Source of the DNA: Odobenus rosmarus divergens
Lineage: Eukaryota > Chordata > Mammalia > Carnivora > Odobenidae
Length of the DNA: 64,000 nucleotides
Assembly: GCF_000321225.1 (NCBI RefSeq)
Contig: NW_004451419.1
Span: 1,070,413-1,134,412, forward strand
Direction: 5' to 3'
The notes below the pieces were generated by a model. It searched no databases. It was not told where the DNA came from and saw only the letters and a program-made list of their open reading frames with translations. This document shows positions 35,844 through 48,960 of this stretch, piece by piece. The stretch's first letter is position 1; every line of letters starts with the position of its first letter. Both the position numbers and the translations under genes were made by a program.

Positions 35844-36564
35844 AAATGGGTACAAAGGCAGCAGCTTTTCATAGCTTCGCAGGAAGAATTCAATGAGGTC
35901 AGGCATTTCCCGTGCCAACCCTGGGAATAAACTGGGGGCTGTCGATGATTCTAATCAAAAGAGGACGGAAGGGTTAGGAGCACAGGTGCTGAAATCAGAT
36001 ATATTTGGTTCCTATCTTGGCCCTGGACACCAGCAGCTGTGTGATCTTGGACAAATCACTTACTGTCTCTGGGCCTCAGTATCCCCCCCTGTAAAACCAG
36101 GGCGACCACACCGCCTCCTAGAGATCTTGGGAGATGTCAGATGGCTTTGTTCCGCAAGAACAGGGAGCATGTTGAGGCAGGGACAGGTATCCATTGGGGT
36201 GCAGGCATCAAGGGGGAAGATAACACTTCCCAGGGCACAGCCCTGTCCACCTCATTGGGGACCTAGGGGTGAGGGGAGGCATTGGGGGACATGCCTCTGC
36301 TGTCAACACCCTCCCAATTACCATACCCCTTTCCTCACTAGAGCACCCAGTGAGGTAAGCTCCGGCTTCGGAGAGCTCCCAACCCCCCACCATGCGTGTA
36401 CCCCCTCTCCTAAGGAACTCCAACCCAGACGGCATCCACGGTTTCTGAGGGCTCCATGATGGGGTCTAAAGTCAGCCAAACCCAGGTTCAAATCTCCTCT
36501 CAGCCACTCACTCCTTGCTCGTAGCCTTAGGCAAGGCATATGGGATCATTATTAGCATTTAATT

Positions 36565-36665
36565 ATGATGAAATAAAAATTACGACAATGCACAGGAGAG
36601 TCCCTACCACCAGGACTGGTCCAGCCCAAAACGTCAACTATGTTGAGGTCGAGAAACCCTGCCCT
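36565..36665 (+). mobile_element. MER5-type fragment
   Basis: 'caatgcacaggagagtccc', 'ccagcccaaaacgtcaac' and 'gaggtcgagaaaccctg' match the 3' part of MER5A/B. Confidence 0.65.
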
Positions 36666-39600
36666 GGAGGCTCTCATTCCCATGTTACAGATGAGGATCC
36701 TGAGGGTCAGAGAGGCTAAGTGACTTGCTCAAGGCCACATAGCAGGATAGCAACAGAGCCAGGATCCAAATCCCAGCAGCTGGCTGCCACACTTGGGCTA
36801 CCCTAACCCCTCGGTTGACTGGGCCCAGCCTGGCTGCCAGGCACCATGTCGACCGCTTACAGGGTCTTGTTCAAGCTGCACAAACACTGGAGCTAAGGAT
36901 TATTACCACCAGCCCATGCTAATCTCTCTGAGCCTCAGTTTCCCTACCTGTCAAATGAGGGTTGTGGTGACAGCGTCCGGCCCGTACGGCTGCCGTGACA
37001 TGAGACAGATCACGGGTCTCTTGGGCACCATCGTCATCCTCCTTGTGCCCTCCTCATCCTCCTCCCCACGCACAGGCGCGGGCAGAACCGCAGCCTCCGC
37101 CACCCCCCCCCGCCCCCCCGCCCCAGGCCACGAGAGCCTGGCCAGCCATGCTGGGCACCCACTCCCATTTTACAGCTAAGGAAACTGAGGCTCCCAGAGG
37201 CCACCCAGGGAGCGAATGGCCACGAAGACGGCCTCTGGATCTTCAGCCTGCGCTCCTTCCACACCGCCAGAGCACGTACACACCAGGGAGCACATGCGCG
37301 CGCGCACACGGCCGGCTCTGTGCCCTGTGGCAATTCTTCCCCCAAACGCTACCCTGTCCTCTGTGGTCGGGGAAAGAGTTCCCTCCCTGTTCTAATTTGC
37401 CCTGTAGGCTGCTATTACATGTTCCAAACCCATACCAGGCTTGGGACGGAAGGAGGGTGCGGGCAGGGAGAGGGGCTGAGAGTCCTCGTGGGCCGCCTCT
37501 GCGCGAGAATGTCATGTCTGCCCATCCGTGTCTGTCCCCGTGTGGAACCCCCAGGGGCTCGATCCTCCCGGGAAGGCCTTCGCAGCGGGCAGCGCTGGCT
37601 GGCATCAGGGCCCTCGGGGCCCAAGGGGGGACATCCCCACACGCTGGGTGTCCCTGAGAGCAGTGGATTTCCCCCGGTGTTTTAAGCACTGAGCACAGCT
37701 TCTGAACATAAAAACCAGATTGTAGTCCACACAGAGGGTGGCTGGACAGGATGAATGGAGGGGGATCTGAATCTCAGGGCCCGAGGAGCAGGATTAGAAA
37801 CCACTCATCTATTCATTTACTCACCAAATGTTTACCGAGCACCTTCAGCGTGCCAGGTACAAGGGACTCCGAGAAAAGTCCCTGCCCGCCTGGGGCTGAT
37901 CTTCCAGTGGGGAACAGAGTAAACGGCTGGACAAAGCAAGAAGCAGAGTAATGTCCGGGGGTGTTCAGAGCGGTATAGACCAGAGGAGCGCAGGAGTGAC
38001 TGAGTTAAGGGGTGCAGAGGTCCCGAGCAGGGTGAGGAGACACTGTGCTGAGCCAGGGTCCCCAAACCTCCCTCTCTGCCCCAACAGAGGCTCTGGGCTT
38101 GCCAGGAATGCAGCCAAAAGCCATTCATTCTGCTCTGGCTGACCTGGGGCCTCAGTCGGGACAGCCAAATGCACTCTCTCCCCTGGAGGGGCCCCTGGAG
38201 GGAACTAGTGGGGCATGGAAAGAGTGTGCATCTTGGTCAGACAGATCAGGGGGTCGGCTCCCCAACCCACCGCTCTTGAGCTGCATGAGCTTGAGCAAGT
38301 GACTTAGCCTCTCTGCGCCTTGCTTCCTTCCCCCGTCCATGGGGATCTTAACTGGGTCGTTGTGCGAATTGTACAAGTCAAGTCAAGCCCCTGGCACAGA
38401 GTAAGCAGTCAATAAACAGGGAACTACAAGCCTAAGTGAACAGCGGGTGCCCCTCTCCCTGAGAATCTCAGGTCCAACACAGGGTGGAGGTCTCCTGCAA
38501 CTTCTGCCCGCCCCCTCCTCATGCAGAGGGTGGAAGAAGGGGCCCATCCTCACCATCGCCCGTGGCTTTGCCTGATCTCATGGAAACCCTGGCACATAGC
38601 CGTCAAATCCCATCCTCCTGATTCCATGACCCAGGAAAGCTGCTTAAATCCGGTGGCAAGTTTGGGCGTGCAGAGCTGCTCTACCCCAGGGGGACAAATT
38701 TCAGGGAGCTAGTTCCTCCGTATTCCCTACCTCCTGGGATCGATTCACTCCAACAGGCATCTGTTGAGTGCCACCTGTTTGCAGGGCACCCAGGGAAGCA
38801 TAAAAGAGTGGAACCTCACAAAATAGTCTGGGGTCGGGGGAGGGCACGTGGCTTTATCCCCCTCTAGGTCTTTGCCAGGGCTTGTCCCCACTTCCTCCCC
38901 CTGGCTGGGTTCCCTTGCTCGGGTCCCCTCTTCACAGGCACCTCCTGTGAGAAGCCTCCCTGACCTCCAGTCTCAACCGGCTCCCTTGGTCATTGTTAGA
39001 GCAACACGCACCTCCCTTTAGAGCGCTTGCCGTGATTAAACTTGTACATTGACTTACAGTACTCCTTTAGTCACCTTCTCCCTTCTCTGGAGTCTTAGTT
39101 CCACGAGGGAGGGACTACTGTGTGTCTGTTATCTCCCCAGCTCCCAGCCCCGCACTGGGGCAGAATGGGGCGTCTGTAAATATTCGTTTTCTTGAACTGT
39201 TAGGCAGGGGCCCTCCGAAGTACCCAGGAGGGTGCAGGCATGGGCAAGCAGCGCTAATCCCGACAGGGACAGGGACCAGCTACAAGAAGGAGGGGGTCTG
39301 GACTGGGGCCGGACAGCTGGAATGGGGGCAGCAGGGTCCGACGAGAAAATGCAGGGGGCGCTGGGGAACAGCGTGGGCTGAGGCTCTGGGACAGAGAAGG
39401 CAGAGGAAGAAAAGATGGGTGAGTGGGGGAGGGGGCATGCGTAGGTGGGTGGGAAGCAGGTAGACCTGGGGGGAGGTGTGGGGCTCCCAGAGGGACCCAG
39501 GGCACTTCTTCCTCCCTCCATCCTGGGGCTCCATGCCCAATCTGCGGGCTGCCCCTCCGCCCCCACTTCCTGCGGTCCCCCTGGAATAAACAAGACTGCA

Positions 39601-40069
39601 AGCACCTGTCATTCCAGGTCAGTCTTGGAGGCGCGGTGTGGGTGGGGAAGGGGTTAGGAAAACAGGGATCCCGCAGAGACAACACCAGCTCTGTCCAACG
39701 CCCTCCACCTTCCCAGTAAGGAAACTGAGGCTCAGAGAGGCCGAGTCACTCTGACAGTGTTGCCCAGCTCCTGGGGGAGGGGGTTGGGCAGGAGTCACAC
39801 CTGTGTGGTCCCCAGAACCTGTGCCTTCAATGGACACTTTACAAGGACTGGGGACTCCGGAAGGGAGGGGTAGAGGCAGGGGGCAGAGGAAGGGGTGCTG
39901 GGTGGCTGGTGGGGACCACAGGTCCCCGAGGTAGATGGCCAGCTCACCAGCTGGGTGGCCCTGGGCAAGTCACCTGGCCTTCCTGTGCCTTGGTTTCCTC
40001 ACCTGTACATGGTGATGGTCAGAGCACCTACCCCAGGGGACTGCTGTGGGCTTAAATGAGATAAATGTA

Positions 40070-40260
40070 GGGGGCCTGAGTGGCTCGGTTGGGCATCTGC
40101 CTTCGGCTCAGGTTGTGATCCCGGGGTCCTGCGATCGAGCCCCACGTGGGGCTCCTTGCTTAGCGGGGGGCCTGCGTTTCCCTCTCTCCCTCTGCTTGCC
40201 GCTCCCCCTGCTTGTGCTCTCTCTCTCTCTGTCAAATAAATAAATAAAATCTTTTTTAAA
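40070..40260 (+). mobile_element. CAN-SINE inserted in a MIR, with perfect 16-bp TSD
   Basis: Flanked by AAATGAGATAAATGTA at 40054-40069 and 40261-40276, identical. The host MIR continues on both sides (39930-40053 and 40277-40320). The tail is (AAATA)n plus AATCTTTTTTAAAA. Confidence 0.95.
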
Positions 40261-40349
40261 AAATGAGATAAATGTATAAAATACTGAGCCCAGGACCTGG
40301 GGGAGAATGCACACTCCATAAAGATAGGCTGTTGTTAGCATCATCGGTA

Positions 40350-40354
40350 TCACT

Positions 40355-40393
<39 letters not shown>

Positions 40394-40395
40394 AT
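40350..40395. repeat. (TTA)n microsatellite
   Basis: About 13 TTA units, slightly interrupted near the end by TTAATTATTA. It probably grew from the AT-rich tail of the adjacent MIR. Confidence 0.95.
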
Positions 40396-41029
40396 CAGAG
40401 GGTAGATGAACAACCAGACGGAGGACCAAGGAAGGTATGCCTGCCCAGGAATGCGGAGTGAGTGGCCGGGCCCAGAGCCTGAGATCCAGTCACCTCGGAG
40501 CAGTCCCTGCTGGGTGCAGCGGGCTGGGAGCTCAGCCCCTTGGCCAGGCGAAGCCCGCGGCCTGACAGGCCGTTCGAGGCCCCCTGGCCCCCGGCGGGCG
40601 GAGGAGCAGGGAGCATCACGCATGCCAGGCACCTTCCCCAGCCAGCCTATGTTTACCTAGCAGGTCTCAGCCCAGCCCGCTTCCTGTTTGCTGCACAGTG
40701 GCCGCCTGTCCGGGACAAACAGAGCCCCAGTGTCCTGTCAGGTCCCCCCGCCGCCCCCCCCCCAGGAGAGTGCCCCTCTCAAGCTCACACCACCCAGGCG
40801 GGGCAAGGCCGGGGTGACTCACCAGGCCCCACGGGGGGCTGGTGCGGCCACTGCAGTCACTCGCTGGGTCATGCTGCAGGTCCTTGGCTGGAAGGCTTCC
40901 GACCATGACCATGCGCACAAATACCCCGTGAGCCTTCCAGGGCGACTATTCACTTCCAAGGGTCCTGAGCCCTGGGCGGGAGCCACCAGGAGGTGGTGTG
41001 GCTCAGTGCTTTTAAGAGCATGTGCCGTG

Positions 41030-41325
41030 CATCACAAAAGGCCACACACTGTGGGATTCCATTTACAAGAAATGTCCAGAATAGGCAAATGCACAGAGAC
41101 AGAGAACTGATCAGTGGTTGCCAGGGGCTGGGAGGGAGCGCGGGGCTGGGAGGGAGCGCAGGGCTGGCGACTGCTACTGGTCCACGGTTCCTTTTTGGGG
41201 TGATGAAAATGCACCGGAACCAGATAGTGGGAATGTCTGTCCAACTCTGAATACACTAAAAAAAACCCCACTGAATTGCACACTTTGAAAGGGTGAGTTG
41301 TGTGGTACGTGAACTACATCTCAAT
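41030..41325 (+). mobile_element. L1 3' end fragment
   Basis: 'gggattccatttacaagaa', 'gatcagtggttgccagggg', 'gggtgatgaaaatgcacc' and 'actgaattgcacactttga' are in the order of old L1M 3' ends. An internal 17-bp GGGCTGGGAGGGAGCGC is tandemly doubled at about 41127-41161. Confidence 0.8.
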
Positions 41326-43307
41326 ACCCCTTCCTGGCCTGGTGACCTTGGGCAAGTGGCTTCCCTGCCCTGAGCCTCAGTTTCCCTGGCACAACATGGG
41401 AATGTCCGGAGGATTAAACAGGTGTAAAGGGTCCAACACAGAGCTTGAACCAGAGCAGAGGCCCTCCCTCTCTCAGGAGGCTCTGCCTCCTTCCATGTCC
41501 TCAACCCCTCCCATCAGAGCACAGTCGCAGGCTGATGCTCCAGCCCAGGAGGAGGGAGCCCTCGAAACCTCAGGACCCGCTTCTCTCTGGCCCAGCCCCT
41601 CTCCTGGAGGACAGTCAAGCCCCAGAGACTCCCAGAGAGGATTTTCTAGCCTCAGGAACAGCTTGACCAATGTTCTGTTCCCCACCTGCCACTCTCAGGC
41701 TGGGTGGCCTTGAGCAAGTCACTTCACTCTAGGCCTCAGTTTCCTCATCTATAAAATGGGGGGAATATTTACCTCCACCCATATTTGTTTTTAGAATAAC
41801 AAGTAATTTTAGAATTATTTGTTGTGCCATACATTCAAGCTTTAAATTAAAAAATAAAATGACAGCTCGGGCCCCAGAGGGCTGGTATGAGGATTGCATG
41901 AGATTATTCAAGAGTTCGGTACCGTTCCTGGCACCTAGTAAGTGCTCAACAAGTGGTAGCTGCTTTTTGGGGGATTGTTAACATGCCCTCTGTTTACAGC
42001 TGGAGAGATGAAGCCCAGCGAGGGCACGGCGGACTGGGCGCTGGGACCCAGACTTCCTGGCTCCAAGGCCAGGACCGGTGACCATGCTCGGAGACCTTAC
42101 CTCCCAAAGAGTTTTCTCACCCCACATGTCCCTCTCTCGCCATCTCCGGGAGGCTGCCAGGATGGGCAGAGCTGAATTTCCCGGCTGGGAGGCTGAGGCC
42201 CAGAGGGGACAGGACCCCCATCCACCCATACGGGCAACCCTCCACCTCATTCCCACGTGCAACAAGCCCAAGGTTAACCAAGTCAGAGGAGCGAGCAGAT
42301 ACGCAGGGAGTGAATGGGTCCATCAGGAGCCCAGGAAGGAAGCCTGAAGCAGCAGAAAAAGCAGTTTGAGATCCTCTCTCTGCCCCAGCCCACCTCTCCA
42401 CCAGCCTATGCCAACAGCAGCCTGTTACAGTCTCCGGTTAACTGCTTCAAATTGTGGCTGAGGCTAGTGCCTGAAATCCCACCATTAGCAGGGCCTGCCC
42501 TCACTGGAACATTCCACACATCACCTTCTCTCTGTCCTAACCCAAGTAATGACTCCCAGAAGTCAGATGTTATTGTCTCCATTCTCAGGTGGGTAAGCTA
42601 AGTCCTGGGGGAACAGAGGCGGGCGGCTATCCACCCAACACCTTCCCTGCACTGAGCACCTTTGCATTCGCCCCTCATCTGAGATAGGCATTATCATTGT
42701 CCTCATGTCACGCAGGCACCGACTGAGGCTCAGAGAGACAAGAGACCCAGCCAAGGTCACAACGCCACGAGAAGGGAATGTGGCTAGGGTTCCAACCATC
42801 TGCTTTGAAACCCATGTCAGTTCACCCCTTCGGGGTCTCCAAAGTCCTCTCTCCAGGGCCACCCCCTTCTAAACGCCACACCCCTGGGAGCTCAGCAGGC
42901 AGGTGGCGCAGTGGGGAGAAGCCGGGGTGCTGCGGACAGACAGACGTGGAGTTTGAATCTTGGCTCTGCTGCCTAGTAGCTGTGGGATCCCCGACAGGTC
43001 ACTTCACCTCTCTGAGTCTCCGTTTCCTCGTTTCTAAAAGGGAGCTCAGCGCAGCACCCACCGCTGGGTTGTTTGGTCATTGTGGGTGTCAGAGCCTCAT
43101 TAAAGTGCAGCCCCAGGGACTGTGTGGGGCATGATGGGAACTCTTCTGCTCCAGTCACCACTGAGTGCCCAGGGCCTAGAACACGGCCTGGCACTTGGTA
43201 GCTGCTCAAGATACACTTGCGGAATGAATGAATGAACTCCTGGATGCAAATGAACTTTTGTCCCACTAACTAGCTCGCTAGCTAACTTCCTTCCTCTCTC
43301 CCAACCT

Positions 43308-43516
43308 CTTTTTTTTTTTTTAAGATTTTATTTATTTATTTGACAGAGAGAGACACAGCGAGAGAGGGAACACAAGCAGGGGGAGTGGGAGGGGGAGGGA
43401 GAAGCAGGCTTCCCGCCGAGCAGGGAGCCCGATGTGGGCCTGGATCCCAGGACCCTGGGATCACGACTTGAGCCGAAGGCAGACGCTTAACGACTGAGCC
43501 ACCCAGGCAGCCCTTT
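43308..43516 (-). mobile_element. CAN-SINE, minus orientation
   Basis: Poly-T tail from 43308, head ending near 43513. Perfect 14-bp TSD CTCTCTCCCAACCT at 43294-43307 and 43517-43530. It lies about 130 bp from an oppositely oriented SINE at 43647. Confidence 0.95.
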
Positions 43517-43646
43517 CTCTCTCCCAACCTTTAACAGGTCATTTATTATGCAACTACTGTGTGCTGGGCTCTCTGGCCTGTGAGACCCACGCCCCCCCAT
43601 GAGGGCGACAGCGAGCATGAACCCATTTTGCAGAAGAGGAAATTGA

Positions 43647-43864
43647 GGGGTGCCTGGGTGGCTCAGTCGTTAAGCGTCGGCCTTCGGCTCAGGTCATGAT
43701 CCCGGGGTCCTGGGATCGAGCCCCGCATCGGGCTCCCTGCTCGGCGGGAAGCCTGCTTCTCCCTCTCCTACTGCCCCTGCTTGTGTTCCCACTCTCGCTA
43801 TCTCTCTCTCTGTGTCAAATAAATAAATAAAATCTTTAAAAAAAAATTAAAAAAAAAAAGAAGA
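43647..43864 (+). mobile_element. CAN-SINE, plus orientation, young-looking
   Basis: Near-intact head 'ggggtgcctgggtggctcag' and long A-rich tail. Perfect 15-bp TSD AGAAGAGGAAATTGA at 43632-43646 and 43865-43879. It landed inside an old MIR. Confidence 0.96.
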
Positions 43865-46800
43865 AGAAGAGGAAATTGAAGCTCAAGGAGACCAGGGCAC
43901 TTGCCCAAGCCCGCTTGGTCTCCGAGCCGGAGTCTGGATTTGAGTAGGTGCTTTCCTCTGATGCTGCTGCCTTGTTGATCTGTCTGTCTGTTCAATCCTT
44001 CCTTCCTTCCTTCCTCCCTTCACTCTATCTACCGGTATTCCCAAGCCCTTTTGCAACGGGGGACAGAAGGGTCCGATGGGTCCCCAGCCTGAGGTCACCT
44101 GGCCCCTTGACCACTGGGGTCTCCCCTGAGCCTGTGGGGCCCACTCGGGGCATGTGGTGGAAGTCCGGCCTCCCCCCTCCATACACAAACATGAGGAGCT
44201 GTCCCAGAAGGTGGCCAGCCCTCCCGGCCAGTGGGTGGAACCCAGGCCACTCCACCCTCAGGGAAAAACAGGCGCCCGCCCGGGAGACTGAGGAGCCCTT
44301 TGTGCAGGGGGGAGGCAGGGCGGGCGGCAGGCAGGGCAGGCAGCCGTTACTCACCACCCCAAGAAAAATAAGAGTATTCCCATTTGGTCAATGGCTTGCC
44401 TGTCTGTCCCCCGTGCGCCCTCCCCCTTCTGCGGCCTTTCCCATCCTCTGATCTCATCTGGAGCAGACCCAGGAGCATTTATGGAGGGCTTCCTATGGCC
44501 CTCCCTTGCCAGTGAAGAAACTTGTCAGAGAGGTGCGGTGACCTACTTGGGGGTCACACAGCCAGCGGTGGCCCCAGGGCTCGGGACAGAAAGGGGAAGC
44601 CAATGATCAGCAAGGGGCTCAGCCGCAGGAAGGAAGTCGGAGTCACAGTGAAAGTAGGGCGCTGGCCTCTCTTCCTCATTCCTGCTCAGCCGGGGTGCCT
44701 GTTCATGGGACCCAAGGGAAACCTAGGCGGGGGGAGTCCAGGCTGGGGCAAGAATAGTGGCCAGAATCCCCCAAATCCCCCTCCAGCAGACAGAGCTCTG
44801 ACCTCCTGCAAAGCCCAGGTGGCAGGCCCAGAAACAGAGAGGTTAAGCTACCTCCTGAGGTCACATGGCAGCAAGCAGTGAGCTGGACTGTGGACCGAGC
44901 TGGGTCAGACTCCAAGAGGGGCAAGTCCAAGGTGGAAGCTCTTCAGGGACCCACCCAAGGGGACCAGAGTCACTCAGATCCGGCTTCCAGATCCAACTCT
45001 GCCAGGAGCCCTGAGTAAGTTATTTCTCCCTCGGAGACTCAGTTTCCCCAGCTGTAAAATGAGATCCAGCCTTCCCGCCTCTGCCCACCTCCAGTGGGGG
45101 CGAGGCCATGACATCATCGAGGTGAGCATCAGGTGACAGACCCTGGCTATCCACTAAACAATCAGCAAAGTGTGAAACGTTGACGGTTCCTGGCATTCGG
45201 TCAATTTTCCGTAAATATCTCACGGCTGAAAAGGCATCATCCTTTTTCCAAATGCAAGTCTAGCCTTGCCCCTGCTACCTTCCGCCCGCCTGCCTGGCAC
45301 AGAGGGGCTCTCAGAGGCCGCCACAGGGATGAGCTGGAGGAAAGCATGTCCAGGAACACGCCAGGGGAGCAGGATGAGCAAGAGGACCTGTGCCTCGGAC
45401 TGTCTTGGCCAAGCAGGTACTGGGAGCGCCATTTGACAGACCAGGAAACTGAGGCTCAGAGAGGCCAGGTGACTTGCCGGAGCTTCCCTGGGGAGGAAGC
45501 CGCGGACCTAGGATTTAAGGTGGGGCCTGCCTGAGCAACCCAGGTTCTTCTCTCTCTACACTGCAGTCTCTTCCCTGTGACTCCGGGTCAGGACAAATGG
45601 GGACAGGCCACCTTGGAAGTGAATGGCATGGATTTTGGAATCAGGCAAATGGAATTCAGAGCCCAGCTCTGCCTCTCCCCAACTAAAAGGCCCCAACTGG
45701 GGCAAGAGACTTCACTACCCAGACCCCTGTTCCTCCCTCTCAAAAATGGGGACGATAACACTTTTGTATCCAAATGTACTAAGAGTGCTTGGCTCAGGGC
45801 CAGGCGCATGGGAAGTACTCGATAAATGCTCACTACCATCATAAGGACTACGAATGCAGCCCAGGCTTGGCCAAAGCCAGGCAGAACCTTGCACCCAGTG
45901 CTCAGAACGGCAGTTGCGGGGCCCAGGGCCATAAGTATCTCGAGAGATTTGAATTAATCTTTAACAGGTGAATTCCGCTCCAAATGGGTAATGTGGAGCA
46001 TTCCAGAGGGCCCACTGGCGTGCAATGTTCCTTTGGCTCCCCAGATCTGGTGGGTGACAAGAAGTGAAGCCAGGGATTTGGGGAGGGGCCTGGAGTGTCT
46101 TTCCCAGAGTCAAATGGGGGAAACTGAGGCAGACAGCAAGTCAGGGGCCTGTGAGCGGTCGAGATGCCCACTCATGCAAACTCCCCCTCCCACCAAGGGA
46201 CAGATGAAGGAGCTCAAAGGACTCGGGCCCTCTCAAAACGACGTGTTCGGTCACTCCACTGTGCAGCAGAGATTTACGGCGCACCTGCCCTGTGCCAGGC
46301 ACCGGGAGGCCAATTCTCGAGCGGGCCTCTCCCTCCCACCTCTCCTGTTAGCTGCCCCGCTCCAGTCCCCATCCCGGGCCTCACATCTCCTGCCTGGATG
46401 ACTTCCCCAGCCTGGGGACCGGCCTCCCTGCCTGGCCCCCACTCTGCAGCCAGAGGGACCCTTCCAGACCACACATCCGTCATGTCCCTCCCAGACTGGA
46501 CTTGAGGGCTTCTGGGTCTGACCTAGCCCCTGCCTGCCTGATTCCTTGCCCTTCCTGTCCACGCCACACATTCCGGACCAACGGAAGCATGTCTTGGCTC
46601 TCCAAAGACTAGTTTTACCTACCTGGCAACAGGTAGTTGTCAGGTCTTTGCTAATGCCCTTCCCTTTACCTGAATGCCCTTTCCCCTACGTCTGCCTTTA
46701 CTCTTCAACGTGTGGCTCAAGCTCCCCCCCCACCCACAACCTTGATCAAGCCCTCCCTGATCCCTTCCTGGACTACTGTCCCACCCCACAGCATTCTCTC

Positions 46801-48369
46801 CTGGCTCCCATCCATTCGACAGCATACATATGCCAAGCATCTACCATACCTGCTCCCCTTGCCGGGGGCCCACAGGTCAGGCGTGGGTGCTGCCTGCCTG
46901 GAGGCCACAGCCCGCAATCCCAGTGTCGGGGAGGCGGCTGTCGGGGGCAGAGCCCTCAGGCTAGAGCGTGGCTGGGGTCCGAGGCTGGCACAGGGGGCTT
47001 TCGGGGAGGATTTGCTGGACACAGGAGGAAGTGGCTGAGGCGCCGCTCCCACCAGGTAAGGCAGCAGGGGCGCCCGTGATGCCTCCCCAGTAGTAAGGCT
47101 CTGGATTGCTCCCGGGGACCCCAGGCACCTTCTCAGAAGCTCTCACCATCACCCCCTTGCCATCAGGCGCCCATTCCCTACATCTGGGAACACTCCACGC
47201 CAAAGGACCCCACCTCGGTCTTACACACCTGAGCCTGACTGGCCCAGGAGCGCCATCGGCCATTCATTTTGGGAGCCCCTCCCCCTCTGATTTACCAACA
47301 AAGGTGGGAAAGAAGGGTCCCCGCTGTTATTCAAACAGAATGAACTAGAGAAATGAGGGAATGACCAATGACCTTTTTTCACCTCTTCCATTAAGAAGGC
47401 CCTTGGGGCACAACCACCAACACAGGCTGGTGCTAACGGAGCTGGGCCATCTGTCCTCACCACAGCCCTGGGGGGGGGGCCCTCAGTCCACCCCCATTTC
47501 AGGGACTAACCCAAAGTCACTCAGCAGTGGGGACAGGCAGAACGGGGGCCACACAGGCCTCACTTCTAACCCTGCAGATGACCCGGACCTGACCCTTCTA
47601 CTTGACCTCTCTAAAGGGACCACCTCTTCACTTTCCTCACTGGTGGTCATGGAGTCACCCCCTGTCCTTGCCCCCCAGATAAAGTGGCAGAGCTAAAATC
47701 CTCCAGTGGTTCTTAGCATCCCCAGGACAAGCTCACACAGGACATCGCACGTCCCCAGCCCCAGCAGAGGCCCAGTTTGGAGGCTGAGCCAGGGCACCCA
47801 TAGGCACACCCCCGCCCCTGTAACTTCCAGGGCACCCCCTGGGCACCAGGCAGGGAGGATTCTGGAGCCTGGTAGCCCTGGGTTTAAATTCCACTTGGTT
47901 ACATCCCCGGCCTGAGCAGCTTTCTCATCTGCAAAATGGGGAGGTCACAGGGAGGGCCAGGCCGGGGCTGGGCCAGGCGGGGGTGGTAGGTAGCTCCGAG
48001 GGCATGTCTGTGGTTGGTATCTCCAGGCAAGTGGGGAGTGTGGGAGGTCTCTCTCTGGAGACAGAGCTGGAGGTTAAAGATTGTCCTGCCTCTTGGAGGA
48101 AGAGCCATCTCTGGGCCTAAAGAAGGCTAACTAAGAAGTGGCCTTTGGAAGTTCCAGACTTAAGAATTCCCTCCTGCTTGCTTCCGGCGTGGTGGAAGGC
48201 AAACCTCAGGACCCCCTCCCATCGCAGCCCCCCAAAATGGGGATACCCCCAAGGTGGGCTGCAGGGGCTCCTAACTTTTGGTTCCTGGGCTTGGATCTCG
48301 GGGATCCCGGGACCTCTGTCCGGCAGACCCACGACCCCCAAGGCCCACGACGGCGCCCATTTCACAGGT

Positions 48370-48960
48370 GATAAAACTGAAGCCCAGAGTGGGGGGTGGC
48401 CAGCCCAAGGGCACCCAGCGGAGTGGCGGGAGCTGGCGGGACCCCGCGTCTCCCTCCCGCGCCCCGGGCCGGGACTTCCGGAGCCTCCGAGACGTCCCCA
48501 GGGGCGCGAGGGGACCCCGGCTGGGCCGGCCCTCCCGGGATCCCTGCCCCGAGGGCCCAGGCCCCACTCACCTCCAGGACGGCGCGGCGCTTCCTGAATC
48601 CCGGCCGCCCGGCGCCCGCCCGCCAGGCGCGACTCTCCTCCCCCGGCTCAGGTTCCAGCGCCGCGCGCCGCCCCCGGCGGCCCCCGCCCCGCCGCCCGCC
48701 GCCTCTGCAGGGCCGGGCTCGGCCCCCCTCCCGGGCAGCGGGGCGTCGCGATCGGGGCCGGGGGGCCAGGCGCTTCCCGGGGTGAGATCCCTCCCGAGCT
48801 CCTGATCCCGCCACCCTGGGGCTGCCGCTCCTCTGGTAACGGGCGACTGGCCGTCCCCCGGCGCACTGGCTCATTCATTCATTCAGCAGACAGTTCACTG
48901 GGACGCGGCCGCCGGGGGCCCCTGCCCTCAGGTGGCTCCGAGTCCCGCAGGGGGGGGGCA
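48370..48960. promoter_or_regulatory. TRPV4: CpG island, probable TRPV4 promoter
   Basis: About 600 bp very rich in CpG and C/G runs, with several GC boxes (for example CCCCGCCGCCCGCCGCC near 48690) and no TATA box seen. It surrounds a likely noncoding first exon on the - strand. The distance to exon 2 (14.5 kb) is in keeping with the large first intron of the human gene. Confidence 0.7.
48572..48790 (-). other. TRPV4: Probable TRPV4 noncoding exon 1 (5' end uncertain)
   Basis: A strong donor, CTGGAG|GTGAGTGGGG, lies at 48571/48572 on the - strand within the CpG island and is oriented toward exon 2. The upstream limit near 48790 is a guess from the position of the island. No in-frame ATG is needed because translation starts in exon 2. 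Confidence 0.6.

Noticed and set aside
48138..48878. Several 130-175 codon frames in the CpG island
   Set aside because: CpG islands are stop-poor; the sequence is explained as the TRPV4 promoter and noncoding exon.
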